This document shows, in pieces, positions 22,148-32,850 of a DNA stretch of 64,000 bases (positions within the stretch are counted from its first letter, which is position 1; each line of letters begins with the position of its first letter). The stretch spans positions 248,001 through 312,000 of the forward strand of contig CANTFL010001451.1 of NCBI GenBank assembly GCA_947650285.1. The letters run 5' to 3'. The stretch is from Hyaloperonospora brassicae (lineage: Eukaryota; Oomycota; Peronosporomycetes; Peronosporales; Peronosporaceae). Below the pieces are notes generated by a model, which was not told the origin of the DNA, made no database searches, and saw only the letters and a list, made by a program, of their open reading frames with translations. The translations under genes were made by a program, and so were the position numbers.

Positions 22148-23308
22148 TCAGTGCTTGGCTCGAGCTTGCTCAGCTGGCGTATGCGACAAGAACTCGAGCA
22201 CCAGCGATTCAAAGTGCACGAAGGGACACAGTGAGTCCTGTTCGTGGCCCGCAAACGTCACCACTTCGTTGTCGTAGCGTGGCGTGATGAAAAATTCATG
22301 CGTGGCCTCGTCTTCGTACATCTCCAAGGCCAACATCGACCCGTACTCGGGCAAGTGCGTTCCCGCGTCAATCTGCAGCGCTCCCAACAGCGCTACAATC
22401 GAATTGTCATGGGCTGAGAAGAACGACAGCTTGGCCGGCTGCTTGTGCTCGACCACTGTCTTGAGAAAGCTGTACACCTCATTGACGCCATCTTTGAACG
22501 CTCTGTAGCAAAAGTCTTTGCCGCGATACAATCGCTGCCAGAGCCACGTGTCGTACGCCTCGACCTGCAAAAAGATCGATTGATCGATACCGTCCGGGAA
22601 CGGCCGCCCATGCGCGGCACAACACTTGAGCGCGTCTCGAATGGCCGTCCACGACAGTGGCTGGTCACTCGTGATCCCAAGACACTCGCGTAGGTACAGC
22701 GCCAGCTGTTTCGTAGCCTCCCGCTCGCTCTCGCTGCGCAGCGTGAGCACGTCATCGTTCACCAGGAGCTCAATCTCGTTGAACACTTGGCGCGGATGGC
22801 GCGGCGCCAGCACATTGTGCTCGTACGTGTGCACGTGGAACTGGGGCACTTGGGCAGTGTCGCTGTCGTGGAAAAAGCCGCGCAGGAGGCACTGCACGGA
22901 CTCGACCGTGCGGGGGACGCTGCTCGAGAGCACGTAGACGTCTTCGCGCTTGATGTTGCTGCTGTCGATCAACGCGCCGTAGCGCGCTCGCAGTGCCCGT
23001 CCCTTGTCCGTCATGGCCCGAACGCCTTGGCCAGTCAAGAGACCGTAGGGGTGCTGCGACGCTTTGGACGGACAGAGCACGGGCGGGTGCAATGCCGAAG
23101 CGCCCACGGGCTTTGCCGTCTCGAGTAAGACCTGGAGCTGCTCGGGCGTTGCTACTTTCGACGCCCAAAAGGCCGTCTCGTCGACCAGAGGCGCTGCGGC
23201 TGTGCCAAACGACGTGAGCACAGGCGTGCGGTCGCCGTGGCGGTGGAAGATCAGCACGTGGCGCAGTGTCACGTTGCGACGCGGCGTGGGCTTCGGCGAT
23301 GTAGCCAT
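22148..23308 (-). CDS. Histidine acid phosphatase (lysophosphatidic acid phosphatase-like)
   Basis: 386 aa from the ATG at 23308. The active-site motif RHGDRTP lies at about residues 23-29 (VLIFHRHGDRTPVLTSF), and the second catalytic pair is in FFSAHDNSIVALLG near residue 290. The enzyme class uses a phospho-histidine intermediate. The lack of an N-terminal signal peptide and the overall length recall ACP6-type lysophosphatidic acid phosphatases or the acid phosphatase-like PXYLP1 group more than secreted phytases. The frame stays open upstream to 23467, but that part is Arg/Pro-rich and lies over promoter-like sequence, so the internal Met-Ala-Thr start is preferred. The substrate is not determined. 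Confidence 0.85.
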   Translation of the reverse strand: MATSPKPTPRRNVTLRHVLIFHRHGDRTPVLTSFGTAAAPLVDETAFWASKVATPEQLQVLLETAKPVGASALHPPVLCPSKASQHPYGLLTGQGVRAMTDKGRALRARYGALIDSSNIKREDVYVLSSSVPRTVESVQCLLRGFFHDSDTAQVPQFHVHTYEHNVLAPRHPRQVFNEIELLVNDDVLTLRSESEREATKQLALYLRECLGITSDQPLSWTAIRDALKCCAAHGRPFPDGIDQSIFLQVEAYDTWLWQRLYRGKDFCYRAFKDGVNEVYSFLKTVVEHKQPAKLSFFSAHDNSIVALLGALQIDAGTHLPEYGSMLALEMYEDEATHEFFITPRYDNEVVTFAGHEQDSLCPFVHFESLVLEFLSHTPAEQARAKH

Positions 23309-24259
23309 GTTGTTGCCGCCCGTTGTTTTGTCCAAGTGGCTGTTTGCGAACTGCCACGTCACCAGTGGCTGATGACGCGCTGGTGGGGGACGACGGCCGT
23401 TACATCGCTGGGGCGATCTTAGTGGCCCGTGGGGGATTCGGTGGTCGGATGACGTCATGCGCGTCATCCGACGCGGACGGTTGCGGGACTTGCGAGGTGG
23501 GTGTATACCTGTTTACCGTATAGCGTCGAGCGGTCGTCCAAAAGCGGGGCCAGAGAAAGAGCTTTTTTTTGCCGTGCAAATGGGACGCGCACGCCGCTTC
23601 GTGTGCGCTCGAACAGCTACGAAAAAAGCAGTTTTAAACGTGGCAGCTATGGACTGGTCAGTCGCTGTTTGTAGCTTCTCTTGTGCCTGATCGTCACGAT
23701 ATTAGACCAATTAATGGACCCGTAGACTGACTATTGGGCTTGGTAGCGTCCTGCCGCGCTTGCGTATCTGCTGTGCTGTGTCGCATCGCTTTATTCATCG
23801 CCACTTGTGCGCAGCCACTGCGCTCATTTGTAAGTTGACCGCTTGAGCGTGCTGCTACTGATAAACGGTCGTACTTGTTCGCTTGGACACGACTTCTACA
23901 CCTTCGATTCAAATCTGCACACATGTATGGATACTGTACCGAACTACAGTGCAATGTGGTAACGCATCGAGGATCGAAAGAACGACATTTGCATGCTCTA
24001 TTCGTCCACGAAGGCGTACATGCACATGGCGCTCACAGCACTTGCACGCCCATATCTTTTGACCAGCGTTTTATTCTCACGACCGAATGTTAGCATTTAC
24101 TCCAACCCAAAGGTACAGTCCGTCGTGTGCGAGAGCCGATGCAAACAATCATGAGCGAAGTGAAGGCTCGTTTCATTCGGTTGCACGAAGGTAGATGAAC
24201 TTCACCAAGCGTTACTTCGCCTACCTTCGCTCGACTTGCGCATCAATCGTCCGCTCCAC
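23309..24259. promoter_or_regulatory. Divergent upstream region with a strong dyad and a CRE-type site
   Basis: It lies between the divergent phosphatase and PPR-like genes. At 23444-23472 there is a perfect 11-bp inverted repeat (GTCGGATGACG, 7-bp spacer, CGTCATCCGAC) that contains TGACGTCA at 23450-23457. The remainder shows no gene. Confidence 0.5.
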
Positions 24260-25363
24260 ATGGCGACTGCATTGCGCTGCTTGATGCAGCGCGGCATCTC
24301 AAGCGCTGCTACTGCAGCCGTCCGTGCGTCTCCAGCAGCAACAGTAGCAGCACGAGACAAGCAGCACCTGGAGCTGCTGCTGGAGAAGAGCGTCGCGCGC
24401 TGTGACGCGTCGCGGGCACTCGCTACGTTTGACAAGCTCCAGACGGACAATGGCTACAAAATGACGCTGGACGTACAGTTACTTCAGCGACTTGCGCTGC
24501 TCGTTGCCAAGCGCGGACGGCCCCACGAGGCGCTACGAGCCGCACAGATTCTGCAGTACGTGCTGCGACAGGCGCCGCACTTTCAAGCCGACGATCGCAC
24601 GCAGTTGGCCGTGATTTACACGCTGGACGCGTGTCTACAGCAGCAAAAGCAGCCGCCGAGACGTGGACTAGAGGACGCGCTGTTGCTGTATGCTGCCGCC
24701 AGTAAGAACGACGTGCTGCTGGATTTGCCAGCTATTGACGCGCTGCTCCAGGCGCTCGTGGATGCGCGTCGCGTGGACGAAGCCGTTGCGCTGTTGAACA
24801 CTCTAGTGGCCCAGCACGATAACGTGCGGCCGACAGAACAGACGTACGAGGCCGTTCTTGTTGCTATGATGCAGCAAAAGCGATACGAGGACGTGATGGA
24901 GGTGATTGAACATGGACGGGCTCATGCAGTGGCGTTTTCGCCCGAGGTGGGGGGGAGGAGATCGATGAGAAAATCGAGTAGATGAAGGAGGAGATTGAGA
25001 GAAGAGGGCTGACAGTGGTGGTGTCGCTTGTGTTTTCTAATATTGTGGACGATGTAGACGTACGATGTGTTGGTGGACATGTCGCAGGAGCACTATACGG
25101 CAGCGAACGTCGAGAGGCTGAGCAATTTCATGGCGTATGTCAATGACGCTTTGAGGGCGGATGGGGTGCGTTGCTGAAAGGTTGCTGTCTCTCTTTCGCG
25201 ACATGTCGGACTCATGCGGTGTGTTTGTTGCTGGTGTGGGCAGTACTGGGAGGAAGAGGACGACGATGAGGAAGAGGATGACGACGATGGTGATGGCGGT
25301 GATGATGATGATGACGATCGATATGACGACGACGACGAGTTTGACGACGATGAGTTTGACTAG
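24260..25363 (+). CDS. PPR-like protein with acidic C-terminal tail
   Basis: Exons 24260-24946, 25058-25165 and 25244-25363 join in frame (all phase 0) to give 304 aa. The N-terminus is rich in Ala, Arg and Ser with few acidic residues, as in a mitochondrial targeting peptide. The middle consists of helical repeats with PPR character, for example DLPAIDALLQALVDARRVDE, PTEQTYEAVLVAMMQQKRYE and, across intron 1, SPE joined to TYDVLVDMSQE. The whole third exon codes for an almost pure Asp/Glu tail. PPR proteins bind RNA in organelles. The intron 1 donor is GTGGGG, weaker than the others, but the PPR repeat is restored across it. Other helical-repeat (TPR-like) assignments are possible. Confidence 0.72.
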
Positions 25364-26381
25364 ACGCGTGATCGTTCTATTGCAGGTACCTCGCAGCCAG
25401 TACGAGATATGTGGGCTACTGCAGGACGACTGATCGATAATTGGCTTTAGAGCCTTTTACCACTCATTTTTTGCTCGGTGTGTGTAGTGTATCCTGCATG
25501 CCTTTTTGTCAGCAAAGACGTGATGCTAGGTCGGGCACGCTTCATCTGCGCTCAAGTCTTCGGACCGGCTGGTCTACTAGGTTGCCATGGATGCATCACA
25601 AGCTGAGGAAGCTAGACACTTGGAGGGCAATCTTGTAAGAAACAAGCTGGTCCCAGCACATCTTTTACAACTCTGGGTGGCTGTTGCGCTGCATTTTGCT
25701 TCCGTGAGTGCGTCAGATGGAGCAACCGATATTGCCCAGATCTGACGACACCACGTCAAACGTCGAATTTGTGTAAATTGACCAGCTTGTCTTTGTTGTG
25801 AGCTTCCAGGAGCTGCTCAGTCTATCCACGTCTTGCCATGCTGAACAGTGCAACACGAAGGGATCAGGGGAGCCAGCTGCCATTTTTGGTAGATGTATGC
25901 GCGTTCGCTGTCTTTGCTTCTGGGTAGAACAATGATGCTCCATGCGGTAACGATGTTCGGTATCTAGTGGTCGACATGCGCTTTGCGTTGCAGATCGGAC
26001 TGCAAGGGATCTTCGCGTACGCTACAATGCCCGGCGCCAAGACATCTTTGGCTTCTCACGCCCCCGATGTCCTGAGCTGCCAGAGCTGCGTTCTATCCAC
26101 GGCTCACGCGTGCGTCAACCGAGTTCAGGATTGACTCGGGTGTCGAACAATGTTGAGGACCGACTGCTCGGTCACTATGACCAAGTCATGTCCGCCACCC
26201 GTGCAGACTACAGAATGTCCGCTCGTCCGCTGGAAGGACAACTGCGTGAGTCTGCAATGTTTCGCTCGCAGCATTTGCAGTACAACAACCGCTCACTTTT
26301 GACATCAAGAGCTCAAGAAGACCTCATTGAGGTGACGTCGAGCTCATCGTCAACGTATTGCAACATTGTGCTGGCGTTCAC
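25364..26381. other. Intergenic with two protein-like open stretches of unknown meaning
   Basis: A 52-codon frame at 25587-25745 (plus) starts MDASQAEEARHLEGN. A longer plus-strand frame is open from about 25951 into the antisense of the neighbouring kinase (to 26655); its part outside the kinase (25951-26381) is rich in Arg, Ser and Gln and resembles a disordered linker. Both could be remnants of a gene or exons of an unrecognised one. No domain is seen. Confidence 0.3.
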
Positions 26382-28412
26382 TCACGACGAAAGCTCTAGC
26401 TCAGCAGTATTGCCTTCGAGCCACTCGATCAGCTGGTGTGCAGATGGTCGACTAGAAGGGTCAAGAGACAAACACGCCAAGCCAACTCGTCGAATTCGTG
26501 GGGGGCAGTCCCGTGAAAAGCTAGGTCGTAATGAACCAGCCATGACGTCTTGCAGAATCTGGAACGACGTGGCCTGGCCGCCGCTTTCCGTCACGGCGTT
26601 ATGGTATGGAATCGCGCCGGTGTCGAGCTCAGACAGCACCACACCAAAGGAGTAAATATCGGCCTGCTCAGTGTACCGCTTGCCTTCCAAGATCTCAGGA
26701 GCTGCCCAGTAAGGCGTGCCAACACCTGCGGTCATGGTAATGTCAAGGAGTCCGCGGCTGACGCCAAAGTCAATCAATTTGGGCTCCAGATTGTCCGTCA
26801 GCAAGATATTGTTGCACTTGAGATCGCGATGGATGATGGCCGGTAAGCGTCCGTGCAAATACTGCAACGCTTGTGCTATCGCGACGGCCATTTGGATCTT
26901 GTCTCGAGCCCACGACAGCAAGTCGGCGTTCTTGTGCAAGTAATTTTGCAAGTTGCCTCGTGGGAAGAATTCGAGCACCATTGCGAGATTGTCGAGACTA
27001 TTCCACGCCACGCCGATAAACTCGACAATGTTCGGGTGGACGAGGCTCGCGCTCAGCTCGATTTCTTCAGCGAAGGTTCGCACGGTCTCTGCGTTCCGAC
27101 TTCCGTGGATCAATCGTTTCACAGCGACGGTCTTCCCATTATAGTCGCAAATCCAGACTTCTCCGGAGGCACCCTTCGAAAGCGGTTCCTGCAACGTGAG
27201 GTTCTCGTATGGAATGCGTTTGTGTTGCAGACACTGGCTGCCGAGCAGTATCTTGAGCGTTCGGTTGGTGCCTGCACTCTCAAAGTCTCCCGAGCAGCTG
27301 AAGAGCGAGGATTGATGGGTAAGCCGCAGGGAGCGATCGGTCGACCTGTCTTCTGGTTTCGAGGTCCAGTCGTCTAGACACTGTGGAGCATCAGCAGCAA
27401 GATTGTACACATCAGAAGTGGTCTGCTCTGAGCGACTCGGTCGATGGCGGCAACAGCACCAGGCCAATGCGAGCAGAAACAGCAGCGTGAGAACGGCCGG
27501 AATGATTGTCACCAGCATGGACGTGTCGAATCCGGATGGCACGGCAAAGTCGTTCTCAAGCCATGTCGTCACCCAATCACTTCCGCTCGGCGCTGTCATT
27601 GCCATCTTCACTTCACCCGTGATCATATCTCGCCTGTGACAAGGCACCGTCAGCGACGCATACTTGGTGTGTACGGGGCATTGGTTCCAGACAGCGTCCA
27701 AAGCGTTGGGGACCGTATGAACAGCGTAGACACTGAACGAATCGTTCGAGATCGGGTCAGTCCACGAATGATCCCTCAACCGGATGAGTGGAGTCATGCC
27801 GCGGTCGCCACCTTTCGACCACATTGCACCCAAGAAGCCAACTGCACCGTCGTCTTTGAACGTATCGATCACACAGCGCGAGACACTGAGCATCTGGGTA
27901 CCGGAGCAAGTTTGCGTGTAATAACCCGTGACGTCGTTCGGCTGCACGCACTTTTTGAGCGTGCAGCCCGCATCTTTGACGTGGGCTTCTGGTACAGCGA
28001 GGTCTGCCATGGTCAAGTTGTCGAGCGTCCAGATTTGCACGGCCTCATTCACTGGCGAGACAGCAAAGCCCGAGTCCCATAGCACAGCACGTTGGACAAG
28101 TCCGGGCAAGTCACTGAAGACGATATTGTAGGGGTCCAGTCTCTGTCGTACGGCCAAGGGGATCGCAGTGAGCTCGACTTTATCTTCGGCTTTTCCTGCA
28201 GCGTAGCGGATGTAGAGTTGACGTGCAATGTCGGAGTTGGTGCCGTCAAAGACGAACGAGTCCGTGTCGAAAAGCAGAGGGGATGATGAAGCTGATCGAA
28301 GTTTACGAACGACATGCCGACCTCGCATTGTCATTACGGAGACTGTGAAGTGGACCAAAGTCGATGTGCGCACTGTTTCGTTGTGGAAAGAGCTCATCGT
28401 CGACGACAACAA
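26382..28412 (-). CDS. Receptor-like TKL protein kinase with cysteine-containing ectodomain
   Basis: 676 aa from the ATG at 28412. An ectodomain lies at about 50-295, beginning DSFVFDGTNSDIARQLYIRY. It has cysteine pairs in GCTLKKC, near TQTCSG and SRCVIDTF, and near NQC and VPCHRR, and the string AVLWDSGFAVSPVNEAVQIW, all matched in the neighbour at 30289-32850. A membrane segment at about 298-321 is followed by a CCCRHR stop-transfer. The kinase domain (about 401-668) is complete: GASGEVW, VAVK (Lys432), HRDLKCNN (Asp530), DFG (548-550) and an APE motif. It should be an active Ser/Thr or dual-specificity kinase at the plasma membrane. Unlike the neighbour, the first 45 residues lack a clear signal peptide, so a 5' exon may be missing; a TTCACAG at about 28339-28345 (minus strand) could be its acceptor. 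The ligand is unknown. Confidence 0.85.
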   Translation of the reverse strand: MLSSTMSSFHNETVRTSTLVHFTVSVMTMRGRHVVRKLRSASSSPLLFDTDSFVFDGTNSDIARQLYIRYAAGKAEDKVELTAIPLAVRQRLDPYNIVFSDLPGLVQRAVLWDSGFAVSPVNEAVQIWTLDNLTMADLAVPEAHVKDAGCTLKKCVQPNDVTGYYTQTCSGTQMLSVSRCVIDTFKDDGAVGFLGAMWSKGGDRGMTPLIRLRDHSWTDPISNDSFSVYAVHTVPNALDAVWNQCPVHTKYASLTVPCHRRDMITGEVKMAMTAPSGSDWVTTWLENDFAVPSGFDTSMLVTIIPAVLTLLFLLALAWCCCRHRPSRSEQTTSDVYNLAADAPQCLDDWTSKPEDRSTDRSLRLTHQSSLFSCSGDFESAGTNRTLKILLGSQCLQHKRIPYENLTLQEPLSKGASGEVWICDYNGKTVAVKRLIHGSRNAETVRTFAEEIELSASLVHPNIVEFIGVAWNSLDNLAMVLEFFPRGNLQNYLHKNADLLSWARDKIQMAVAIAQALQYLHGRLPAIIHRDLKCNNILLTDNLEPKLIDFGVSRGLLDITMTAGVGTPYWAAPEILEGKRYTEQADIYSFGVVLSELDTGAIPYHNAVTESGGQATSFQILQDVMAGSLRPSFSRDCPPRIRRVGLACLSLDPSSRPSAHQLIEWLEGNTAELELSS

Positions 28413-30288
28413 CAGGCGGTAACGGACATATCGGGTGGCGGTTCACACCACTACCTGACTTGCATACGACGATGACCGATGCCTGAACGAGCACTTTTTG
28501 CTTCATAGGACATCGATCGCCTGTCACGAAACGCCCTTTACACGATGTCAGCAGTTTTTCTCGTCGTGCGGGTCGTGTGGACTTTGACGAGTTCGCAAGG
28601 TATGGAATCGCAGGATGTGGACATCTTCGACATGTATCTCGATCGCAAGTACTGGCACGAATTCCTATCATGGAACCATACCAGAGTAATCATGGATAGG
28701 GCAATAGCTGGAGAGCATGGCTTTCGACCAAGGAACCTCTTCGACTCGCTCGACAGTCTCCATCCACAAGATCATGTGAGGGTCGAACCTGGATCAAGTT
28801 CATTGATACCGTACAAGTGTATCGTCGTGGCCCACGCAGATCGTGACCCCCTGCTCGTATCAGCATCGCGTTTTGGACCAGATTGTCATGAATGTTGGCT
28901 AATTTCGGCAAGCGCAACTTGTTGAACCGAAAGATAGTCGACGACGATCTGCTCAACAACACTCGCGGCTTTCTCGTGTGTGTTTCGGAATGAGCCTTTC
29001 CACAGCTGCCAAAGTGACGGTTGCGATTTGCAACGTAACGGCATGTTTGCACTGGACTCTTACACCAGACGCTGCTTGCGTGTTTTCCTGCATGTCGGAC
29101 AAAGCATTACGAGTTGTGCGCCAACGCATCAGTTGTCCATCTATGATCGCTACACACGAGTGAGCTTCCGTTCTTGTTGTATTAATCAACAAAGACAGCA
29201 TTGACAGACGTATGTGCTGACAGCGAGTGCGTTTCGACAGTATTTGAGACGCATCAGCCATCTTTGTAGCCTTTGTGCGCCTGGCGTGTGTGTTTCCATG
29301 TTGTTTGACTGCTCTTGTCGTCCGAGTGCCCAGCAGTTTGAATCCCAAGGCAGTTGTTGGCAGTGGGATTCTGCTTGCAGCTACAGGAGCATGGCAAGCT
29401 GTAGCTATATCATCTACCGGTGAATGCTGAAGATCAGGCACTGGAGCACAGATCCACAATCGCCGTACGGAACAACAGTCTGCTTACTGACCGATGGTGT
29501 CTTACGCGCATTACGTCACTACTGTGGCCACATCAGTTGACATTGTCGATACTTTGGCAACAATTGCATGGAGATGAGAGCTGACTTCGTCGAGCAATCC
29601 ATTGTAATCCTACGAGCACACTTCATTTACCTACTGCAAGTACCCAATGCACAGATGCAAGGAGTCTTCCTTTTGGCTAACGGCTTTGCTGTTCGTCCTA
29701 GAGAGGGTGCGTCGATACACTTTGTGCAGCTTATACGTTGAGAAACACGTGCATGCAAACATTGTGCTGCTCAGGCAGAGTGTTATAGCTCTCCGCCGTG
29801 TTGCTGAGGTTGTTAAATGATTAATTTACGGGGCACTGAATTCTAGCAAAGCTGTCTACTGTCAGGTTCCTATTCTTCGTAGCTTCCTAGCGACTGCGTC
29901 GATATGACTCACTACGCACAAACCTGATAGATGCTATCGTACCTCCTCGTCGATCGATACAGCACTTGACGTCCCTTAGCCTATTCGTTTCCTCTATGTT
30001 AGCTCTCTCTTCGGCAGGCCACTTTGAACCGGCTTCTGCATCGTGTCGAGATTACCACATCGTACCAAACGTTGACGGACCATGAACGGACGGCATCGAG
30101 TTCGAAACGAACATCAGCATCTCTCGAAAGGTCGTGGCCGTGCATTTGTCGCGTCGCTGTGGCACCATCTCGCCAAAGACTCAAAGTGAAGTGTGCTCGA
30201 ACAAGCCACGTCGTCGCCGTCCAGCTTGCACTCGTCTCTTTGTGTTGCCCATGCTTGTTTGATTGTTTTGTAGCACACGGACGGCACA
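28413..30288. other. Intergenic spacer between the two receptor-like kinases
   Basis: About 1.9 kb without a recognised gene. A plus-strand frame at 28545-28925 and minus-strand frames at 28953-29459 show no domain. I looked for a degenerate third kinase and found no VAVK, HRD or DFG trace. Confidence 0.4.
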
Positions 30289-32850
30289 TTAGCCATCCAG
30301 GAGTTTCACGAGCTCTGCAGCGGATGGCCTCAACGTCGGGTCGTGCTGAAAACACGCTTCGGCTATCTCACGAACTCGCTGGGGGCACCCTGCCACGAGA
30401 CTGGGTCTCAAGGATCCGTCGACGACCTTCTTCAAGATGAGAAAAGGCTTGACCTTGTCCCCGTTCGCCCGAAACGCGTTGTGATAAGGAGCTTTGCACG
30501 TGTCCAACTCCGAGAGCAACACGCCAAACGAGTAAATGTCGGCCTTTTCCGTGTACTCTGTGCTCTCGAGCACCTCTGGTGCCGTCCAAAAGGGCGTTCC
30601 AACGCCGGCTGACATGTCGCTGGGAGCCCAGACACGACTCGTGCCAAAGTCAATCAGCTTCGGTCGCAACCGCTTCGTTAACAACACGTTGCGAGCCTTG
30701 ATGTCACGATGGATAACTCTTCGACCATGCAAGTACGCGATCGCTCTTGCCACACCGATCGCCATGTCAATCTTATCGCACGCCCACGTCATCAGATCAC
30801 CGTGCCGCTGTAAGTAGTTCTGCAAGTCTCCTCGAGAAAGATACTCTTCCACCATCGCCAAGTTCTCGAGACTGCTCCAGCTTACGCCAATGAAGCGCAC
30901 GATGTTGGGGTGGTCCAGGCTAGCCGTAAGCTTGATCTCGCTCGTAAACTCTTCCGTCTCGCGAAACGTGGGTTTCTTCGACTGCAACAACCGCTTGACA
31001 GCCACTTGCTTACCAGCGTATCGACATACCCACACCTCGCCAAATGCACCACTCGAGAGTAAGCGATCGAGATTAATCCGCTCCCATGCGATCCGCTTCC
31101 CAACGAGGTTAGGATCCGTCGTCAACGTGTACTGCACGTTATCGGCTGCAGAGTAACGGCAAAACGTCTCCCTCATTGCAGGAATGAGTGCCCGGTCAGC
31201 CTGAATCGAGTCGCGGATCGATGGCAGCGACTCTCGAATCGGAGGCATCGATGCCGACTCACGAAGCTGCGGTGGATACTCTCGGCCGGTAGGTGCGTAG
31301 CAATACGTCGATGATCTGGTCGAACGAACTTTCGACCTCGTGTTCTCGCGTGCTGACGTCCGCATTGCTGCTGCTTCCCCTACTGCTGGCTGCGGGACAT
31401 GATTCGAAGCCCCACGAGCCGACTGACTGTACTGCGCTCGTGTAAAAGAAGTCGAGGACCGATACGATGCTCCGAATGAAGGGCTCTGATCTGCTGGTAT
31501 CGTGCCGCTTCGAATAGATCGTACGTCCGTCTGAACAGCAGGAAGCCTTTGTTGCACTGTCGAGGTCGCTCTCGACCCCGAAGCCGTATATCGACGCGAA
31601 CGCGGTGCCACATCTCCAACCATAGGCACTGCTTCTTCGACTGAATACTCGTCTTCCATCGGTGAGCAAATCGTTTGACTATGTTCCCCGGCTGTCGGCT
31701 GCTCTGAGCGACCACGACGCTGCCCAGTGCCGTGTTGATACAGCGTAGTCAGAGGCACCATCGGCTTTGTCTTTCGTCCGCGTTCAGCAACGTCACTTTC
31801 TGGAAACGAGTCGTGCTGCCACTGCACGGACCGCAAGTACCGCTTCTTTCGAGACACGACAAAGAGGATCAAACACGCTGCGACGATGGCTGCTAGAATG
31901 ATCGTAATCAGTAGCCACGGACTAAAGCCAATGTTGTTCTCGCTGGACTTGCTGTTCACGAATGTGTCAGTCGTCACCTGGTACTGCTTGACCCACGTCG
32001 TCACCCAGGGAGTCGTAACCGGTGTTGACATCACTGCAACAACGTCCGAAGCCGTGTGTCGCAATGCATAGCACGGCACCACAAGTGATCCGTATCCGCC
32101 TTTGTTGCAAGCACCATACGCTGGCTCCGACTCGAGACTCGTGGTATGCACGGCAGACAGCAGATACGAGCTGTTGGTCGACGCGTCGAGCCAGCCATGC
32201 ATCACAGCTCGAATCTCAGGCACCATGGTAATGTCTCCCCCGTTCGACCACATGGCGAGGTGCGAGCTCGAGTCCGAGTCAAACGTATCCATCAGACACT
32301 TGGTCGCCGTCAGCATTTGCGTCCCCGTGCAATACTTGTTGGCGTAATAGATCGAGTCGTCCGGTTGGCTGCAGTTCAGGGCCGTGCAGCCCGTCGTGTC
32401 AAACTCGACTTTGGACACGGCCAAGTTGGCCATCGATCGGCCCCCGAGCGTCCAAATCTGCACCGCGTCGTTCACGGGCGAGATCACAAAGCCCGAGTCC
32501 CACAGCAGCGCTCGCTGCAGCAGTCCTGGCAACGCACTGAACGAGATATTGAACGGCGCGAGTCGCGTCGTGACGGCAGCAGGGACGACGTTGGGCACGA
32601 CGGGGTCGATCCGCTCGCCTGCAATGTGCCGCAGGTACAGCTGCCGTGCAATGTCCGACGTCGCGCCGTCAAAGATAAACGAGTCGCGCACTGGCAACTC
32701 GGCCCCTGCACGCGCTTCCGACGAAAAGCTCAGCCGCAACTCGCCCGACGGGGCACCAAACGCGAGCGACGACAGACATGTCGTGATCATTGCCCCCATC
32801 ACGAATAGCCCCAGCGCGGCGAGGCCCGCAATGCCCCGTCGACGTGACAT
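30289..32850 (-). CDS. Receptor-like TKL protein kinase with signal peptide and long juxtamembrane linker
   Basis: 853 aa, single exon from the ATG at 32850. A signal peptide at 1-32 is followed by an ectodomain (about 56-305) of the same kind as its neighbour: DSFIFDGATSDIARQLYLRH, ALLWDSGFVISPVNDAVQIW, and cysteines in GCTALNC, NKYCTG, TKCLMDTF, GACNKG and VPCYAL. One membrane segment lies at about 310-332. A Ser/Arg/Pro-rich linker of about 250 residues precedes the kinase (about 590-850) with GAFGEVW (601-607), VAVK (Lys619), HRDIKARN (Asp716), DFG (734-736) and TAPE. All catalytic residues are present. It forms a same-strand pair with the kinase at 26382-28412, consistent with tandem duplication; the linker is the main difference. 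The ectodomain matches no domain name I know. Confidence 0.88.
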   Translation of the reverse strand: MSRRRGIAGLAALGLFVMGAMITTCLSSLAFGAPSGELRLSFSSEARAGAELPVRDSFIFDGATSDIARQLYLRHIAGERIDPVVPNVVPAAVTTRLAPFNISFSALPGLLQRALLWDSGFVISPVNDAVQIWTLGGRSMANLAVSKVEFDTTGCTALNCSQPDDSIYYANKYCTGTQMLTATKCLMDTFDSDSSSHLAMWSNGGDITMVPEIRAVMHGWLDASTNSSYLLSAVHTTSLESEPAYGACNKGGYGSLVVPCYALRHTASDVVAVMSTPVTTPWVTTWVKQYQVTTDTFVNSKSSENNIGFSPWLLITIILAAIVAACLILFVVSRKKRYLRSVQWQHDSFPESDVAERGRKTKPMVPLTTLYQHGTGQRRGRSEQPTAGEHSQTICSPMEDEYSVEEAVPMVGDVAPRSRRYTASGSRATSTVQQRLPAVQTDVRSIRSGTIPADQSPSFGASYRSSTSFTRAQYSQSARGASNHVPQPAVGEAAAMRTSARENTRSKVRSTRSSTYCYAPTGREYPPQLRESASMPPIRESLPSIRDSIQADRALIPAMRETFCRYSAADNVQYTLTTDPNLVGKRIAWERINLDRLLSSGAFGEVWVCRYAGKQVAVKRLLQSKKPTFRETEEFTSEIKLTASLDHPNIVRFIGVSWSSLENLAMVEEYLSRGDLQNYLQRHGDLMTWACDKIDMAIGVARAIAYLHGRRVIHRDIKARNVLLTKRLRPKLIDFGTSRVWAPSDMSAGVGTPFWTAPEVLESTEYTEKADIYSFGVLLSELDTCKAPYHNAFRANGDKVKPFLILKKVVDGSLRPSLVAGCPQRVREIAEACFQHDPTLRPSAAELVKLLDG

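Noticed and set aside
22770..23357. 195-codon minus-strand frame rich in Arg and Ala
   Set aside because: Alternative frame of the histidine acid phosphatase gene; the phosphatase frame has the catalytic motifs.
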